Source: Candidatus Promineifilum breve (GTDB taxonomy: Bacteria > Chloroflexota > Anaerolineae > Promineifilales > Promineifilaceae). Taken from it: 64,000 nt of DNA. The stretch spans positions 372,001 to 436,000 of the forward strand of contig NZ_LN890656.1 of assembly GCF_900066015.1 (NCBI RefSeq), written 5' to 3'. Below the pieces are notes generated by a model, which ran no database searches, was not told where the DNA came from, and worked only from the letters and a program-made list of their open reading frames with translations. A program made the position numbers and the translations under genes. The stretch's first letter is position 1; every line of letters starts with the position of its first letter. Shown here in pieces: positions 57,035 to 64,000 of this stretch.

Positions 57035-57760
57035 TCAGGGCACGCGCGGCACCCAGATGGCGCGGCCGACGACCAGCGCGCCGGGGTTGGCCCGTTGCAG
57101 GATGGCCGTCGTCGTGGCGTGGCGCTGGGCCAGCGATTGCCACGTGTCGCCGGCGGCCACGGTATAGCCGACGACGCACGGCGCGCCGACGATTGGCCCC
57201 TGGCTGCCGATGTTGGGCACGGTCAGCCGTTGGCCGGGCAGGATGTAGTGGGGGTTAGGCATGGGGTTGGCGGCCAGCAGGGCGTTATAGTCCACGCCAT
57301 AGCAGCGGGCGATCTGTAGCAGCCATTCGCCGCGCGAGACGATGTGGCCGACGGTGGCGCCGGGCACGTAGACCGTGGCAATGGGTGGGACGGCCGTCGC
57401 GACGGGGACGGTGGTCGCGCCCGGATTCGTAATATTGCCGGGATCAGTGGTTGCGCCGGGCGTGATGACAGCGCCGGGATCAGTCGTGGTGGTTGGGGTG
57501 GCGGTCGGGCCGGGGTAGGCCGTGGCCGGGCCGGTCGGCGTGGGGCTGGGGGCCAGGGTGACACTGGGCCACGTGGGCGACGGCCCCGCCGGCACCTGTG
57601 TGCCGACGAGGGGCGTGGCCGAGGCCGCCAGCGCCGTGGCCGTGGCCGCCGGGTCCGCCCCCAACGGCCGGCAGGAAATCGCCAGACCCAAGACCAACAG
57701 GGCGAGCAGCAACGCCCCAAAGACAATGAGGACAACTTGCGCGATACGGTCCAGAACCAT
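57035..57760 (-). CDS. Membrane-anchored protein with two LysM domains
   Basis: The 241-residue protein has an N-terminal hydrophobic anchor (VLIVFGALLLALLVLGLAI), a long Pro/Thr/Ala linker (about 35-130), and two LysM domains: HIVSRGEWLLQIARCYGVDY with LLAANPMPNPHYILPGQRL, and YTVAAGDTWQSLAQRHATTT with ILQRANPGALVVGRAIWVP. LysM binds N-acetylglucosamine polymers such as peptidoglycan. A GGAGGGG site precedes the ATG. It diverges from the malic enzyme gene. Confidence 0.83.
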   Translation of the reverse strand: MVLDRIAQVVLIVFGALLLALLVLGLAISCRPLGADPAATATALAASATPLVGTQVPAGPSPTWPSVTLAPSPTPTGPATAYPGPTATPTTTTDPGAVITPGATTDPGNITNPGATTVPVATAVPPIATVYVPGATVGHIVSRGEWLLQIARCYGVDYNALLAANPMPNPHYILPGQRLTVPNIGSQGPIVGAPCVVGYTVAAGDTWQSLAQRHATTTAILQRANPGALVVGRAIWVPRVP

Positions 57761-57873
57761 CTTACCCCTCCAGGCAGCGGCGCATTGGGTTATGTAAGGT
57801 CGCTGCCTCTATCATAGCGAAAAGATGCGTCTGACACAAGACCATGAATGTGGGAAACAGGGCTTTTGGGAGT

Positions 57874-57972
57874 AACACAGAGGCCACGGAGGACCACAGA
57901 GAACGCGGAGGAAGATGCGTAGCGTAGACAAGGTGACCCTCTGTGACTTCTCTGTGATCTCTGTGTAATTTC
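57874..57972. repeat. CACAGAGGCCACGGAGG inverted repeat
   Basis: AACACAGAGGCCACGGAGG and CACAGAGAACGCGGAGGA are mirrored by CTCTGTGACTTCTCTGTG and CTCTGTGTAATTTCTT. The 337-base gap 57761-58097 otherwise holds only the promoter region of the malic enzyme gene. Confidence 0.78.
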
Positions 57973-58016
57973 TTAAGGCGTGGCGACAACCTAAACCCTT
58001 CGCGGCCAGAAAACGA

Positions 58017-58045
58017 TTGCGGAAGGGCTGCCTTCCCGGTAAACT
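58017..58045 (+). promoter_or_regulatory. Candidate promoter TTGCGG-17-TAAACT with GGAAGG/CCTTCC palindrome in the spacer
   Basis: TTGCGG (58017-58022), 17 bases, TAAACT (58040-58045). GGAAGGgctgCCTTCC fills most of the spacer (58021-58036) and might be a regulator site. Confidence 0.38.
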
Positions 58046-58097
58046 ACACGTATCCTCTCTCCCTAATGAGTTCTTGTTCGCACCCTTGGAGGTAGCC

Positions 58098-59786
58098 ATG
58101 AACACTTTGCCCCCGTCGGCCGATGAGACGGCCGAAAATTCCCAACCCATGCCGCAAGGCGTCGCATTGCTGCACAACCCGCTCTACAATCGCGGCACCG
58201 GCTTCACCGCCGCCGAGCGCGAGGCGTTCGGTCTGCGCGGCCTGTTACCGCCGCGCGTGTTGTCCATCGAGGAGCACGCCGCCCGCATCCTGGAGAACCT
58301 GCGCAAGAAGCCGACCGATCTGGAGAAGTACGTCTACCTGATCGACACCGAAGACCGCAACGAGACGCTCTTCTATCGCATCCTGATCGACAACATGGAA
58401 GAGATGATGCCCATCGTCTATACGCCGACGGTGGGCCAGGCCTGCCAGCAATACGGCCACATCTTTCGCCGGCCGCGCGGCCTCTTCCTCTCGGCCGACG
58501 ACCGCGGCCACATCGCCGAGCTGCTGGCGAACTGGCCCAACGACGACATCCGCGTCATCGTCGTCACCGACGGCGAGCGCATCCTGGGCCTGGGCGACCA
58601 GGGGGCCAACGGCATGGGCATCCCCGTGGGCAAGCTGTCGCTCTACACCGCCTGCGCCGGCATCCCGCCCTCCACCACGCTGCCGATCATGCTCGACGTG
58701 GGCACGGAGAACGAGACGTTCCTCAACGACCCGCTCTACATCGGCCTGCCCCAGCGGCGGCTGCGCGGCGCGGAATACGACGCCTTCATCGAGGAGTTCA
58801 TGGTGGCCGTCACCGAGCGCTTCCCCCACGTGCTGGTGCAGTTCGAGGACTTCGCCAACATCCACGCCTTCCACCTGTTGCAGCGCTACCGCGACCGTTT
58901 CCGGGTGTTCAACGACGACATCCAGGGCACGGCGGCGGTCACGCTGGCCGGGCTGTTCGCCGCGCTGCGCCTCATCGCCGTCGAGGGCGGGCCGCGCCGC
59001 CGCCTGGGCGATCAACGGCTGCTGTTCCTCGGCGCGGGCGAGGCGGGCGTGGGCATCGCCGATCTGGTCGTCTCGGCCATGGTCGAGGAAGGGCTGACGG
59101 CCGACGAAGCCCGCGGCCGCTGCTGGTTTGTCGATTCGCGCGGGCTGGTGGTACAGAGTCGCGACGACTTGCAGGCCCACAAGCTGCCCTATGCCCACGA
59201 CCACCCGCCGCTGGCCGATCTGGCGGCGGCAGTCGAGGAGTTGCGCCCCACGGCCCTCATCGGCGTCTCCGGCCAGCCGCGCACCTTCACCCGCGCCATC
59301 ATCGAGCGCATGGCCCATTACAACGAGCGGCCGATTATCTTCGCCCTCTCCAACCCCACGTCCAAATCGGAGTGCACGGCCGAGGAAGCCTACACCTTCA
59401 CCGGCGGCCGGGCCATCTTCGCCAGCGGCAGCCCGTTCCCGTCGTTCAAGCTGTACGGCAAGACCTATTACCCCGGTCAGGGCAACAATGCCTACATCTT
59501 CCCCGGCGTGGGGCTGGGCGTCGTCGTCAGCGGGGCGCGCCACGTGACCGACGAGATGTTCCAGGCCGCGGCCCGCACCCTGGCCGAGCAGGTGACCGAG
59601 GCCGACATGGCCGCCGGGCGCATCTATCCCACCCTGTCGCGCATTCGCGAGGTGTCGGCAGCCATCGCCACCGCCGTGGCCGCTATCGCCTACCGCGCCG
59701 GACTGGCGACCCAGCCCGAGCCGGCCGATCTGCCCGCCCATATCCAGGACTTTATGTATAAGCCCGACTACCGCCCGCTGGTGTAG
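58098..59786 (+). CDS. NAD-dependent malic enzyme (decarboxylating)
   Basis: The 562-residue protein is a long-form malic enzyme that converts malate to pyruvate, CO2 and NADH. It has MEEMMPIVYTPTVGQACQQY, GLGDQGANGMGIPVGKLSLY, FEDFANIHAFHLLQRYRDRF, VFNDDIQGTAAVTLAG (the metal-binding DDIQGT signature), FLGAGEAGVGIADL (Rossmann loop) and IIFALSNPTSKSECTAEEAY. The ATG at 58098 follows GGAGGTAG; the codons upstream in frame overlap the promoter. No partner gene is adjacent. Confidence 0.95.
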   Translation: MNTLPPSADETAENSQPMPQGVALLHNPLYNRGTGFTAAEREAFGLRGLLPPRVLSIEEHAARILENLRKKPTDLEKYVYLIDTEDRNETLFYRILIDNMEEMMPIVYTPTVGQACQQYGHIFRRPRGLFLSADDRGHIAELLANWPNDDIRVIVVTDGERILGLGDQGANGMGIPVGKLSLYTACAGIPPSTTLPIMLDVGTENETFLNDPLYIGLPQRRLRGAEYDAFIEEFMVAVTERFPHVLVQFEDFANIHAFHLLQRYRDRFRVFNDDIQGTAAVTLAGLFAALRLIAVEGGPRRRLGDQRLLFLGAGEAGVGIADLVVSAMVEEGLTADEARGRCWFVDSRGLVVQSRDDLQAHKLPYAHDHPPLADLAAAVEELRPTALIGVSGQPRTFTRAIIERMAHYNERPIIFALSNPTSKSECTAEEAYTFTGGRAIFASGSPFPSFKLYGKTYYPGQGNNAYIFPGVGLGVVVSGARHVTDEMFQAAARTLAEQVTEADMAAGRIYPTLSRIREVSAAIATAVAAIAYRAGLATQPEPADLPAHIQDFMYKPDYRPLV

Positions 59787-59892
59787 GGCGGGTAGGCTAC
59801 CCGCCCATGTATGACGGATTGGCAATCCGCCGGGTGTTAGCCTAGTAACCAATCCGCCAAAAAAGAAGACGGGTTACCAACCCGTCCTACAA
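59787..59892. repeat. GCGGGTAGGCTACCCGCC hairpin chain
   Basis: Successive small hairpins: GGCGGGTAGGCTACCCGCC, GGATTGGCAATCC, then GACGGGTTACCAACCCGTC, bounded by GTAGG and CCTAC. It fills the gap between the malic enzyme gene and the next gene. Confidence 0.82.
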
Positions 59893-59893
59893 T

Positions 59894-61129
59894 ATGTACG
59901 ACTCGCTGGCCCAGGACGATTTCGAAAAAGCGTATCTGCGCTCCACGTGGCGCAAGATGATCGCCCGCGTCACCGGCCGCAGCAACGAACTGCTGCCGTT
60001 CGATGAGGTGCGCAGCGCCCTGCCCTATCGCGGCCAGCGCGACATCGGCCTGCGCACCGTGCCGCTCGATCTGATCGTGGGCAGCGTCGGCCGCTATCGT
60101 GATTTCGACCGCGCCTTCCTGCCCACGCAGCGCCAGACCACCGACCGCTGGGTCAACATCAGCAAGGCCCGCTATAAGGACGTGCCCCTGCCCCCGGTGG
60201 AGCTATACAAGATCGGCGAGGTGTATTTCGTCAAGGACGGCAACCATCGCGTGTCGGTGGCCCGCGACCGGGATCAGGTGGATATCGACGCCTACGTGAC
60301 GGAGATCGACATCCCTTTCCGCCTGACGGCCGACATGGATATCGACACCGTACTACACGAAAAAGAGTATGGGCGTCTGGTGCAGCAAACACGGCTGGAT
60401 GAACTACGGCCGGAGGTCGATCTGCATCTGAGCAACCCGGCCGAATATGAGCGGCTGCTGGGCCACATCGACGCCCATCACTACTATCTGGGCACGGAGC
60501 GGCAAGCTGACGTGGGCTACGAGGACGCGGTGCTCTCCTGGTACGACAGCGTCTACCGGCCGCTCGTGGAGACCATCGAGGCCGAGGGGTTATTGCAGCA
60601 ATTCCCCAAAATGACGACGGCCGACCTCTATCTGCGCGTCAGCGAATACCAATGGCTGGTGCGCGAGGCAGCCCAGGACACGCTGCTGGATGAGGAAGCC
60701 CGCGCCGGGGCCACGGCGCGCATGGCCGAAATCTACCGCCAGCGCGTCGTGCGCCGGGTCATCCGCACGCTGCGCCACGAGACGTGGATCGACACGATGA
60801 TTCGCGATAAGGAGTATGCCGCCTTCCTGGAACGCACCCGCCTGCGCGACTTGCGGCCCGAGGCCGAGATTCTGGCCAGCCTGCCCGGCAAGTACGAGAA
60901 GATCCTGGAGCACATCCACGTCCACCAATACTACCTGGGCCTCGACCAACAGCGCGACGTGAGCTACGAGGAAGCGGTGGCGTCATGGTACGACAACGTC
61001 TACCTGCCAACCATCCAGCCCATCCGCCAACAAGGGCTGCTGGCCCAGTTCCCCGGCCGGACGGAGACGGATGCTTATATCTGGATTATTGAGCATCGGG
61101 AGGCGTTGGGGGAAGAGGTGGGGGAGTAA
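59894..61129 (+). CDS. ParB-like domain protein with a duplicated helical module
   Basis: The 411-residue protein has an N-terminal ParB/sulfiredoxin-like segment (VGRYRDFDRAFL...; LYKIGEVYFVKDGNHRVSVA, the DGnHRv motif) ending near residue 145. The rest is two copies of one module of about 100 residues: RLDELRPEVDLHLSNPAEYE with HHYYLGTERQADVGYEDAVL, and RLRDLRPEAEILASLPGKYE with HQYYLGLDQQRDVSYEEAVA; each ends in a SWYD segment and a LLxQFP stretch. It recalls DUF4032-type proteins but is not firmly assigned. No catalytic domain is recognised. A regulatory or nucleotide-binding role is possible. The ATG at 59894 is the first in frame after the repeat. Confidence 0.7.
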   Translation: MYDSLAQDDFEKAYLRSTWRKMIARVTGRSNELLPFDEVRSALPYRGQRDIGLRTVPLDLIVGSVGRYRDFDRAFLPTQRQTTDRWVNISKARYKDVPLPPVELYKIGEVYFVKDGNHRVSVARDRDQVDIDAYVTEIDIPFRLTADMDIDTVLHEKEYGRLVQQTRLDELRPEVDLHLSNPAEYERLLGHIDAHHYYLGTERQADVGYEDAVLSWYDSVYRPLVETIEAEGLLQQFPKMTTADLYLRVSEYQWLVREAAQDTLLDEEARAGATARMAEIYRQRVVRRVIRTLRHETWIDTMIRDKEYAAFLERTRLRDLRPEAEILASLPGKYEKILEHIHVHQYYLGLDQQRDVSYEEAVASWYDNVYLPTIQPIRQQGLLAQFPGRTETDAYIWIIEHREALGEEVGE

Positions 61130-61138
61130 CGCGGAAAA

Positions 61139-61312
61139 CCTCAGTGTAGGGGCAAGGCAACCGGGAAGGGCTTCGGCCGATAACCTGAGCCGCCGCTCCC
61201 GGTTGCCTGGCCCTCTGGGGCGAAGAGGGCCAGGCGACGGCGAGACAACGTTCCATGTTTCAGCCACGTTATTCGCCGTCGCCTCGCCCCTACCTAAAAT
61301 CGCCGTGTAAAT
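61139..61312. repeat. GTAGGGGCAAGGCAACCGGGAA hairpins
   Basis: Two large imperfect hairpins in a row: AGGCAACCGGGAAGGGCTTC with CGCTCCCGGTTGCCTGGCCC, and AGGCGACGGCGAGACAACG with ATTCGCCGTCGCCTCGCCCC. The outer ends GTAGGGGC and GCCCCTAC also pair. It fills the convergent gap between two genes; no gene is seen in 61130-61350. Confidence 0.8.
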
Positions 61313-61350
61313 CCGTCATAACGCATGAACCCGCTGGGGCAGTATATTGA

Positions 61351-62640
61351 TTAATGTCCAACAGCCGGATTCAACTCGGCCGCCCGCGCCAGCGCCGCCT
61401 GCGCGCCCGCCTCATCGCCGGCCGCAGCCAGAGCCAGCCCGCGATAGTAATACGTCTCTTCCACATTGCGGCCGCCCTGATTCTCCAGCGTGGCCTCGGT
61501 CAGGGCCAGCACGTCGGCGGCGCGCCCGGCGGCCAGATAGGCCGCATACATGCCGAATTGATACCACACCATGCGCGGCGGCAGGCCAAGCAACCGAGCC
61601 TGATCGTAGGCGGCCGTCGCTGTCCCAAAGAGCGCGTTGTCGCCGTTCAGCGCAGCCAGTTCGGTCAGGCTCGTCCCCAGATTGAACCAGGCGAAGGCGT
61701 CGTCGGGCGTCAATCGCGCCGCTGCCCGCGCCCGTTCGGCGGCGGCGGCCCACATCGTCGCCGGGTCGGCGAAGGTCGGGCCGAGGGTGGCGGCGACGTC
61801 GGCGGCGCGCTCGGCGGGGTAGACGACGATGAAGGTGTTGTTGAACTGCGCCCAATAGTGCTCCGTGTCGGCATAGCGCGCCAGCCCGTCGCCGCGCCAC
61901 GGGCCGAGAAACGTATCGCGCACCAGAAAATGGCTGGTGATGTCGTCGTAGCCGTAGACGGTCAGATAGTGGCCCATCCAGCCGGTGGCCGCGTCCGGCT
62001 CCAGCCCCTTCTCGATGATGACCGGCAGCCCGGCGCGGAGCAGTCGCCGCAGCAGGTCGAGGTCGCCCCCGGCGTAGGCCGCGGCCCGCAGTGGCGTGTG
62101 GTCATTGACGTAGGCCACCAGTTCGCCGGGCGAGACGTTGCGATCCTCGTAGTTCGGCCGCACCACCCCGGCCACGTCGAATTGATCCACGTCCACGCCG
62201 TAATGATTGAGGACGATGGTCAGATTGGTCGGGCCGCAGTTGTTAAATTTTTGGGGAATGATGGGCAGTTCGCCGACGCGGGCGTAGGGCGGCGGCTGGG
62301 TCGGTATGGGGCTGGGCGTGGTGATTGGCGCAGGCGTGGCCGTGGTCGAAAGCGATTGGTCGGCCGGGCGCGTGGCGGTGGGCGGTGGCGGTGTCAGGGT
62401 GGGCATGGCGAGCGTAGCAATAGGCGCGGCCAGGGCCGTTGCCAACGCCGCCGGGGTCGGGCCGGTGGGCGCGGGCAGGGCCGCCGGCAACGGCGTCGTC
62501 AGCTCGGCCAGCACCGCCTCGGGCACGTATTGCCGCACCCGGCCGGGCATGGCCGCCAGCAGGCGCGGCATGGCCCACCAGCCGGCCAGCGCCAGCACGG
62601 CCGCGGCGACGATGAGAAGAACCAGACGTTGCCTGTTCAT
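61351..62640 (-). CDS. C39-like cysteine peptidase domain with TPR tail
   Basis: The 429-residue protein has an N-terminal membrane anchor (LVLLIVAAAVLALAGWWAM) and a Pro/Thr linker to about residue 120. A C39-type domain follows, with C135 in FNNCGPTNLTIVLNHYG and H224 in GWMGHYLTVYGYDD. A C-terminal TPR-like region ends with YYYRGLALAAAGDEAGAQAA. Such proteins act outside the membrane; substrate unknown. The ATG at 62640 lies 6 bases after TATAAT and has no ribosome site; codons upstream in frame are a translated GTGGGCAGT repeat. Confidence 0.8.
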   Translation of the reverse strand: MNRQRLVLLIVAAAVLALAGWWAMPRLLAAMPGRVRQYVPEAVLAELTTPLPAALPAPTGPTPAALATALAAPIATLAMPTLTPPPPTATRPADQSLSTTATPAPITTPSPIPTQPPPYARVGELPIIPQKFNNCGPTNLTIVLNHYGVDVDQFDVAGVVRPNYEDRNVSPGELVAYVNDHTPLRAAAYAGGDLDLLRRLLRAGLPVIIEKGLEPDAATGWMGHYLTVYGYDDITSHFLVRDTFLGPWRGDGLARYADTEHYWAQFNNTFIVVYPAERAADVAATLGPTFADPATMWAAAAERARAAARLTPDDAFAWFNLGTSLTELAALNGDNALFGTATAAYDQARLLGLPPRMVWYQFGMYAAYLAAGRAADVLALTEATLENQGGRNVEETYYYRGLALAAAGDEAGAQAALARAAELNPAVGH

Positions 62641-62646
62641 CTGGGC

Positions 62647-62652
62647 ATTATA
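62647..62652 (-). promoter_or_regulatory. -10 box TATAAT 6 bases before the C39 gene
   Basis: Perfect TATAAT on the reverse strand at the edge of a GTGGGCAGT repeat. Any -35 would lie within the repeat (TGCCCA, weak). Leaderless start predicted. Confidence 0.5.
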
Positions 62653-62745
62653 CAGTGGACAGTGGATAGTGGGCAGTGGACAGTGGTCAGCCCACTGTCC
62701 ACTGCCCACTATTCACTCTACAAAATCTGTGAAATCCGCGGATAA
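62653..62745. repeat. CAGTGGACAGTGG inverted repeat with CTGTGAAATC arm
   Basis: CAGTGGACAGTGGATAGTGG and CCACTGTCCACTGCCCACTA form a hairpin (62653-62714); an AAATCTGTGAAATCCGCGGA arm follows. It lies between divergent genes, so it is not restricted to 3' ends. Confidence 0.82.
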
Positions 62746-62779
62746 TACCTCTTCATCTCTACGAGGTTACCATTCAACC

Positions 62780-63673
62780 ATGAACGAATCGATCGGATTT
62801 ATCGGCTTGGGTATTATGGGCGGCGGGATGGCCGCCAATCTGTTGCGGGCGGGGTTCAACGTGACGGTCTGGAACCGCACGCCGGGGCGCATCACGCCGC
62901 TGGCGCAGGCCGGCGCGGCCGTGGCCGGCAGCCCGGCCGATTTGGCCGCCGGGCGCGACATCATCATCATCTGTGTCAGCGACACGCCCGACGTGGAGGA
63001 GATCATCCTCGGCCCGCGCGGCATTCTGGAGCGCGTCCGCGCCGGCGCGCTGGTCATCGATTGCAGCACCATCAGCCCGGCCACCACCCGCGCCATCGCC
63101 GCGCGTCTGAAGGAAAAGGGCGTCCACATGCTCGATGCCCCGGTCAGCGGCGGCAGCGAGGGCGCGGCCAAGGGCACACTGAGCATCATGGTCGGCGGCG
63201 AGGCGGCCCAGGTGGAGCGGGCCAGGCCGGTGCTGGCGGCGATGGGGCGCACCATCACCCACGTCGGCGGCCACGGCGCGGGCCAACTGGCGAAGCTGGT
63301 CAACCAGGTGCTGGTGGTGGTCACCATGCAGGGCGTGGCCGAGGCGCTGCTCTTCGCCCAGGCCGGCGGGCTGGACCTGGAGACGACGCTGGCCGCCGTG
63401 GGTGGCGGCGCGGCCGGATCGTGGATGCTCAACAATCGCGGCCCGCAGGTCATCCGCCGCGACTGGCGGCCGGGCTTCACCATTGATTTGCAGCAGAAGG
63501 ATTTGCGGCTGGTGCTGGAAGCGGCCGATGAGATGGGCATCCCCCTGCCCACGACGGCCCTTGTCTTCCAATATTACCGCGCGCTGCAGCAGCAAGGGCT
63601 GGGCGGTGAGGGCAATCACGCCCTCGTCAAGGCGCTGGAGCGGTTGGCGGGCGTGGAGATTGGCGGCGCGTAG
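62780..63673 (+). CDS. NAD(P)-dependent beta-hydroxyacid dehydrogenase (3-hydroxyisobutyrate dehydrogenase-like)
   Basis: The 297-residue protein starts with IGFIGLGIMGGGMAANLLRA, the Rossmann loop of the family, and has LDAPVSGGSEGAAKGTLSIM (substrate-binding D.PVSGG), and GAGQLAKLVNQVLVVVTMQG with the catalytic Lys in KLvNq. It oxidises a 3-hydroxyacid, perhaps tartronate semialdehyde or hydroxyisobutyrate; the substrate is not decidable. The ATG at 62780 starts the fold; the long frame upstream runs through repeats. Confidence 0.92.
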   Translation: MNESIGFIGLGIMGGGMAANLLRAGFNVTVWNRTPGRITPLAQAGAAVAGSPADLAAGRDIIIICVSDTPDVEEIILGPRGILERVRAGALVIDCSTISPATTRAIAARLKEKGVHMLDAPVSGGSEGAAKGTLSIMVGGEAAQVERARPVLAAMGRTITHVGGHGAGQLAKLVNQVLVVVTMQGVAEALLFAQAGGLDLETTLAAVGGGAAGSWMLNNRGPQVIRRDWRPGFTIDLQQKDLRLVLEAADEMGIPLPTTALVFQYYRALQQQGLGGEGNHALVKALERLAGVEIGGA

Positions 63674-63692
63674 GTCCGCGCGCTCTCAATTC

Positions 63693-63701
63693 TGCTATAC
63701 T
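63693..63701 (+). promoter_or_regulatory. Extended -10 promoter TGcTATACT
   Basis: TG, one base, TATACT, 47 bases before the ATG at 63749. It resembles the extended -10 before the ComB-like gene. Confidence 0.5.
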
Positions 63702-63748
63702 AGAGATCAGGCAAGCGGCCCGTGATCCGCTTGCCGGGAGCAACAACC

Positions 63749-64000
63749 ATGTCCGGCAAACGCGAATTCACTGTTGAAGAAGCGCGGCGCATCGGCGACG
63801 AGATCGGCGTCGATTGGGCCAGGTACCCGCTGGAAGAGTTTCGCCTGGGCCTGGCCGTCGAGTTGGAGCACGGCGCGCATGATCCACAGACCAACGTCAC
63901 CGGCGATGACGAGATCACCACGGGCAAGATTGCCCTGGCCCATCTCAAGGAGATTCGCGATTACTACTCGCGGCTGGCGATCATGGAGCGCGACGCCGAG
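63749..64000 (+). CDS. DUF5661-like protein (3' end outside window)
   Basis: The 84 residues in view read MSGKREFTVEEARRIGDEIG then VDWARYPLEEFRLGLAVELE, TNVTGDDEITTGKIALAHLK and EIRDYYSRLAIMERDAE. The FTVEEAr.iG..iGvdw..y..e.fr.Gl..ElEHG...p.TnVt.dD...tgkIAlaHL.E..dYY..L pattern is that of small DUF5661 proteins, function unknown. The frame stays open to the edge and is near its expected end. The competing reverse frames here are shadows. Confidence 0.65.
   Translation, partial: MSGKREFTVEEARRIGDEIGVDWARYPLEEFRLGLAVELEHGAHDPQTNVTGDDEITTGKIALAHLKEIRDYYSRLAIMERDAE

Noticed and set aside
58245-59852. 535-codon reverse frame opposite the malic enzyme gene
   Set aside because: Asp/Gly/Val-rich mirror of a highly conserved enzyme; no family resemblance.

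Overview
The window is high-GC DNA with short, tightly packed operons. It shows the features of a filamentous or Anaerolineae-type Chloroflexota: proline/threonine-rich linkers on secreted proteins, lipoproteins with a lipobox, a UPF0182 membrane giant, and intergenic spaces full of short palindromic text-like repeats. This placement is an inference from gene content and repeat style. No rRNA, tRNA or CRISPR array was seen.

Layout. 1-4.9 kb: a truncated FAD oxidoreductase, a zinc-ribbon/adenylate cyclase/AAA/TPR signalling protein and a decayed antitoxin-PIN toxin pair. 5-9.1 kb: an ATP-dependent DNA ligase and its ligase-type metallo-beta-lactamase nuclease, with a DUF433/DUF5615 pair between them, then a DUF3307 membrane protein. 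9.2-16 kb: UPF0182 protein, transglutaminase and DUF58 protein. 16.2-20.2 kb: a carboxylesterase preceded by a promoter and intrinsic terminator (a candidate small RNA or attenuator), and a fused GlcD/GlcF-type oxidoreductase. 20.8-26.2 kb: chagasin-like lipoprotein, HEAT protein, a carbohydrate ABC transporter without its ATPase, and an unknown conserved-looking protein. 26.4-31.6 kb: a compact six-gene operon (ComB-like, DinB, two acetyltransferases, glycolipid glycosyltransferase, GH1 glucosidase). 31.9-35.1 kb: a lipoprotein and a secreted beta-propeller-like protein. 35.2-39.8 kb: polar amino acid ABC transporter, rpe and glpX. 39.9-41.5 kb: tandem isoprenylcysteine-methyltransferase-like proteins. 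41.5-46.5 kb: a metal ABC transporter led by its own DtxR/MntR-type repressor, with winged-helix tails on both permeases. 46.5-47.7 kb: an IS630-family element. 47.9-50.9 kb: a trypsin-von Willebrand A fusion. 51-57.8 kb: HhH-like protein, patatin, DUF4177-like protein, two MscS channels, AAC(3)-like acetyltransferase, an alpha-toroid-like protein and a LysM protein. 58-64 kb: malic enzyme, a ParB-like protein with an internal duplication, a C39 peptidase-TPR protein, a 3-hydroxyisobutyrate-dehydrogenase-like protein and the start of a DUF5661-like gene.

Three themes run through the window. First, at least a dozen families of intergenic palindromic repeats share one architecture (outer arms around inner hairpins); several have become the ends of reading frames and one is split by the IS element. 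Second, five genes have a -10 box only 6-7 bases before their start codon and no good ribosome binding site, so leaderless transcription looks common. Third, regulatory parts are unusually readable: an operator overlapping the repressor start codon, a perfect 20-bp stem between a binding-protein gene and its permease, and a possible C-rich small RNA at about 16.9 kb.
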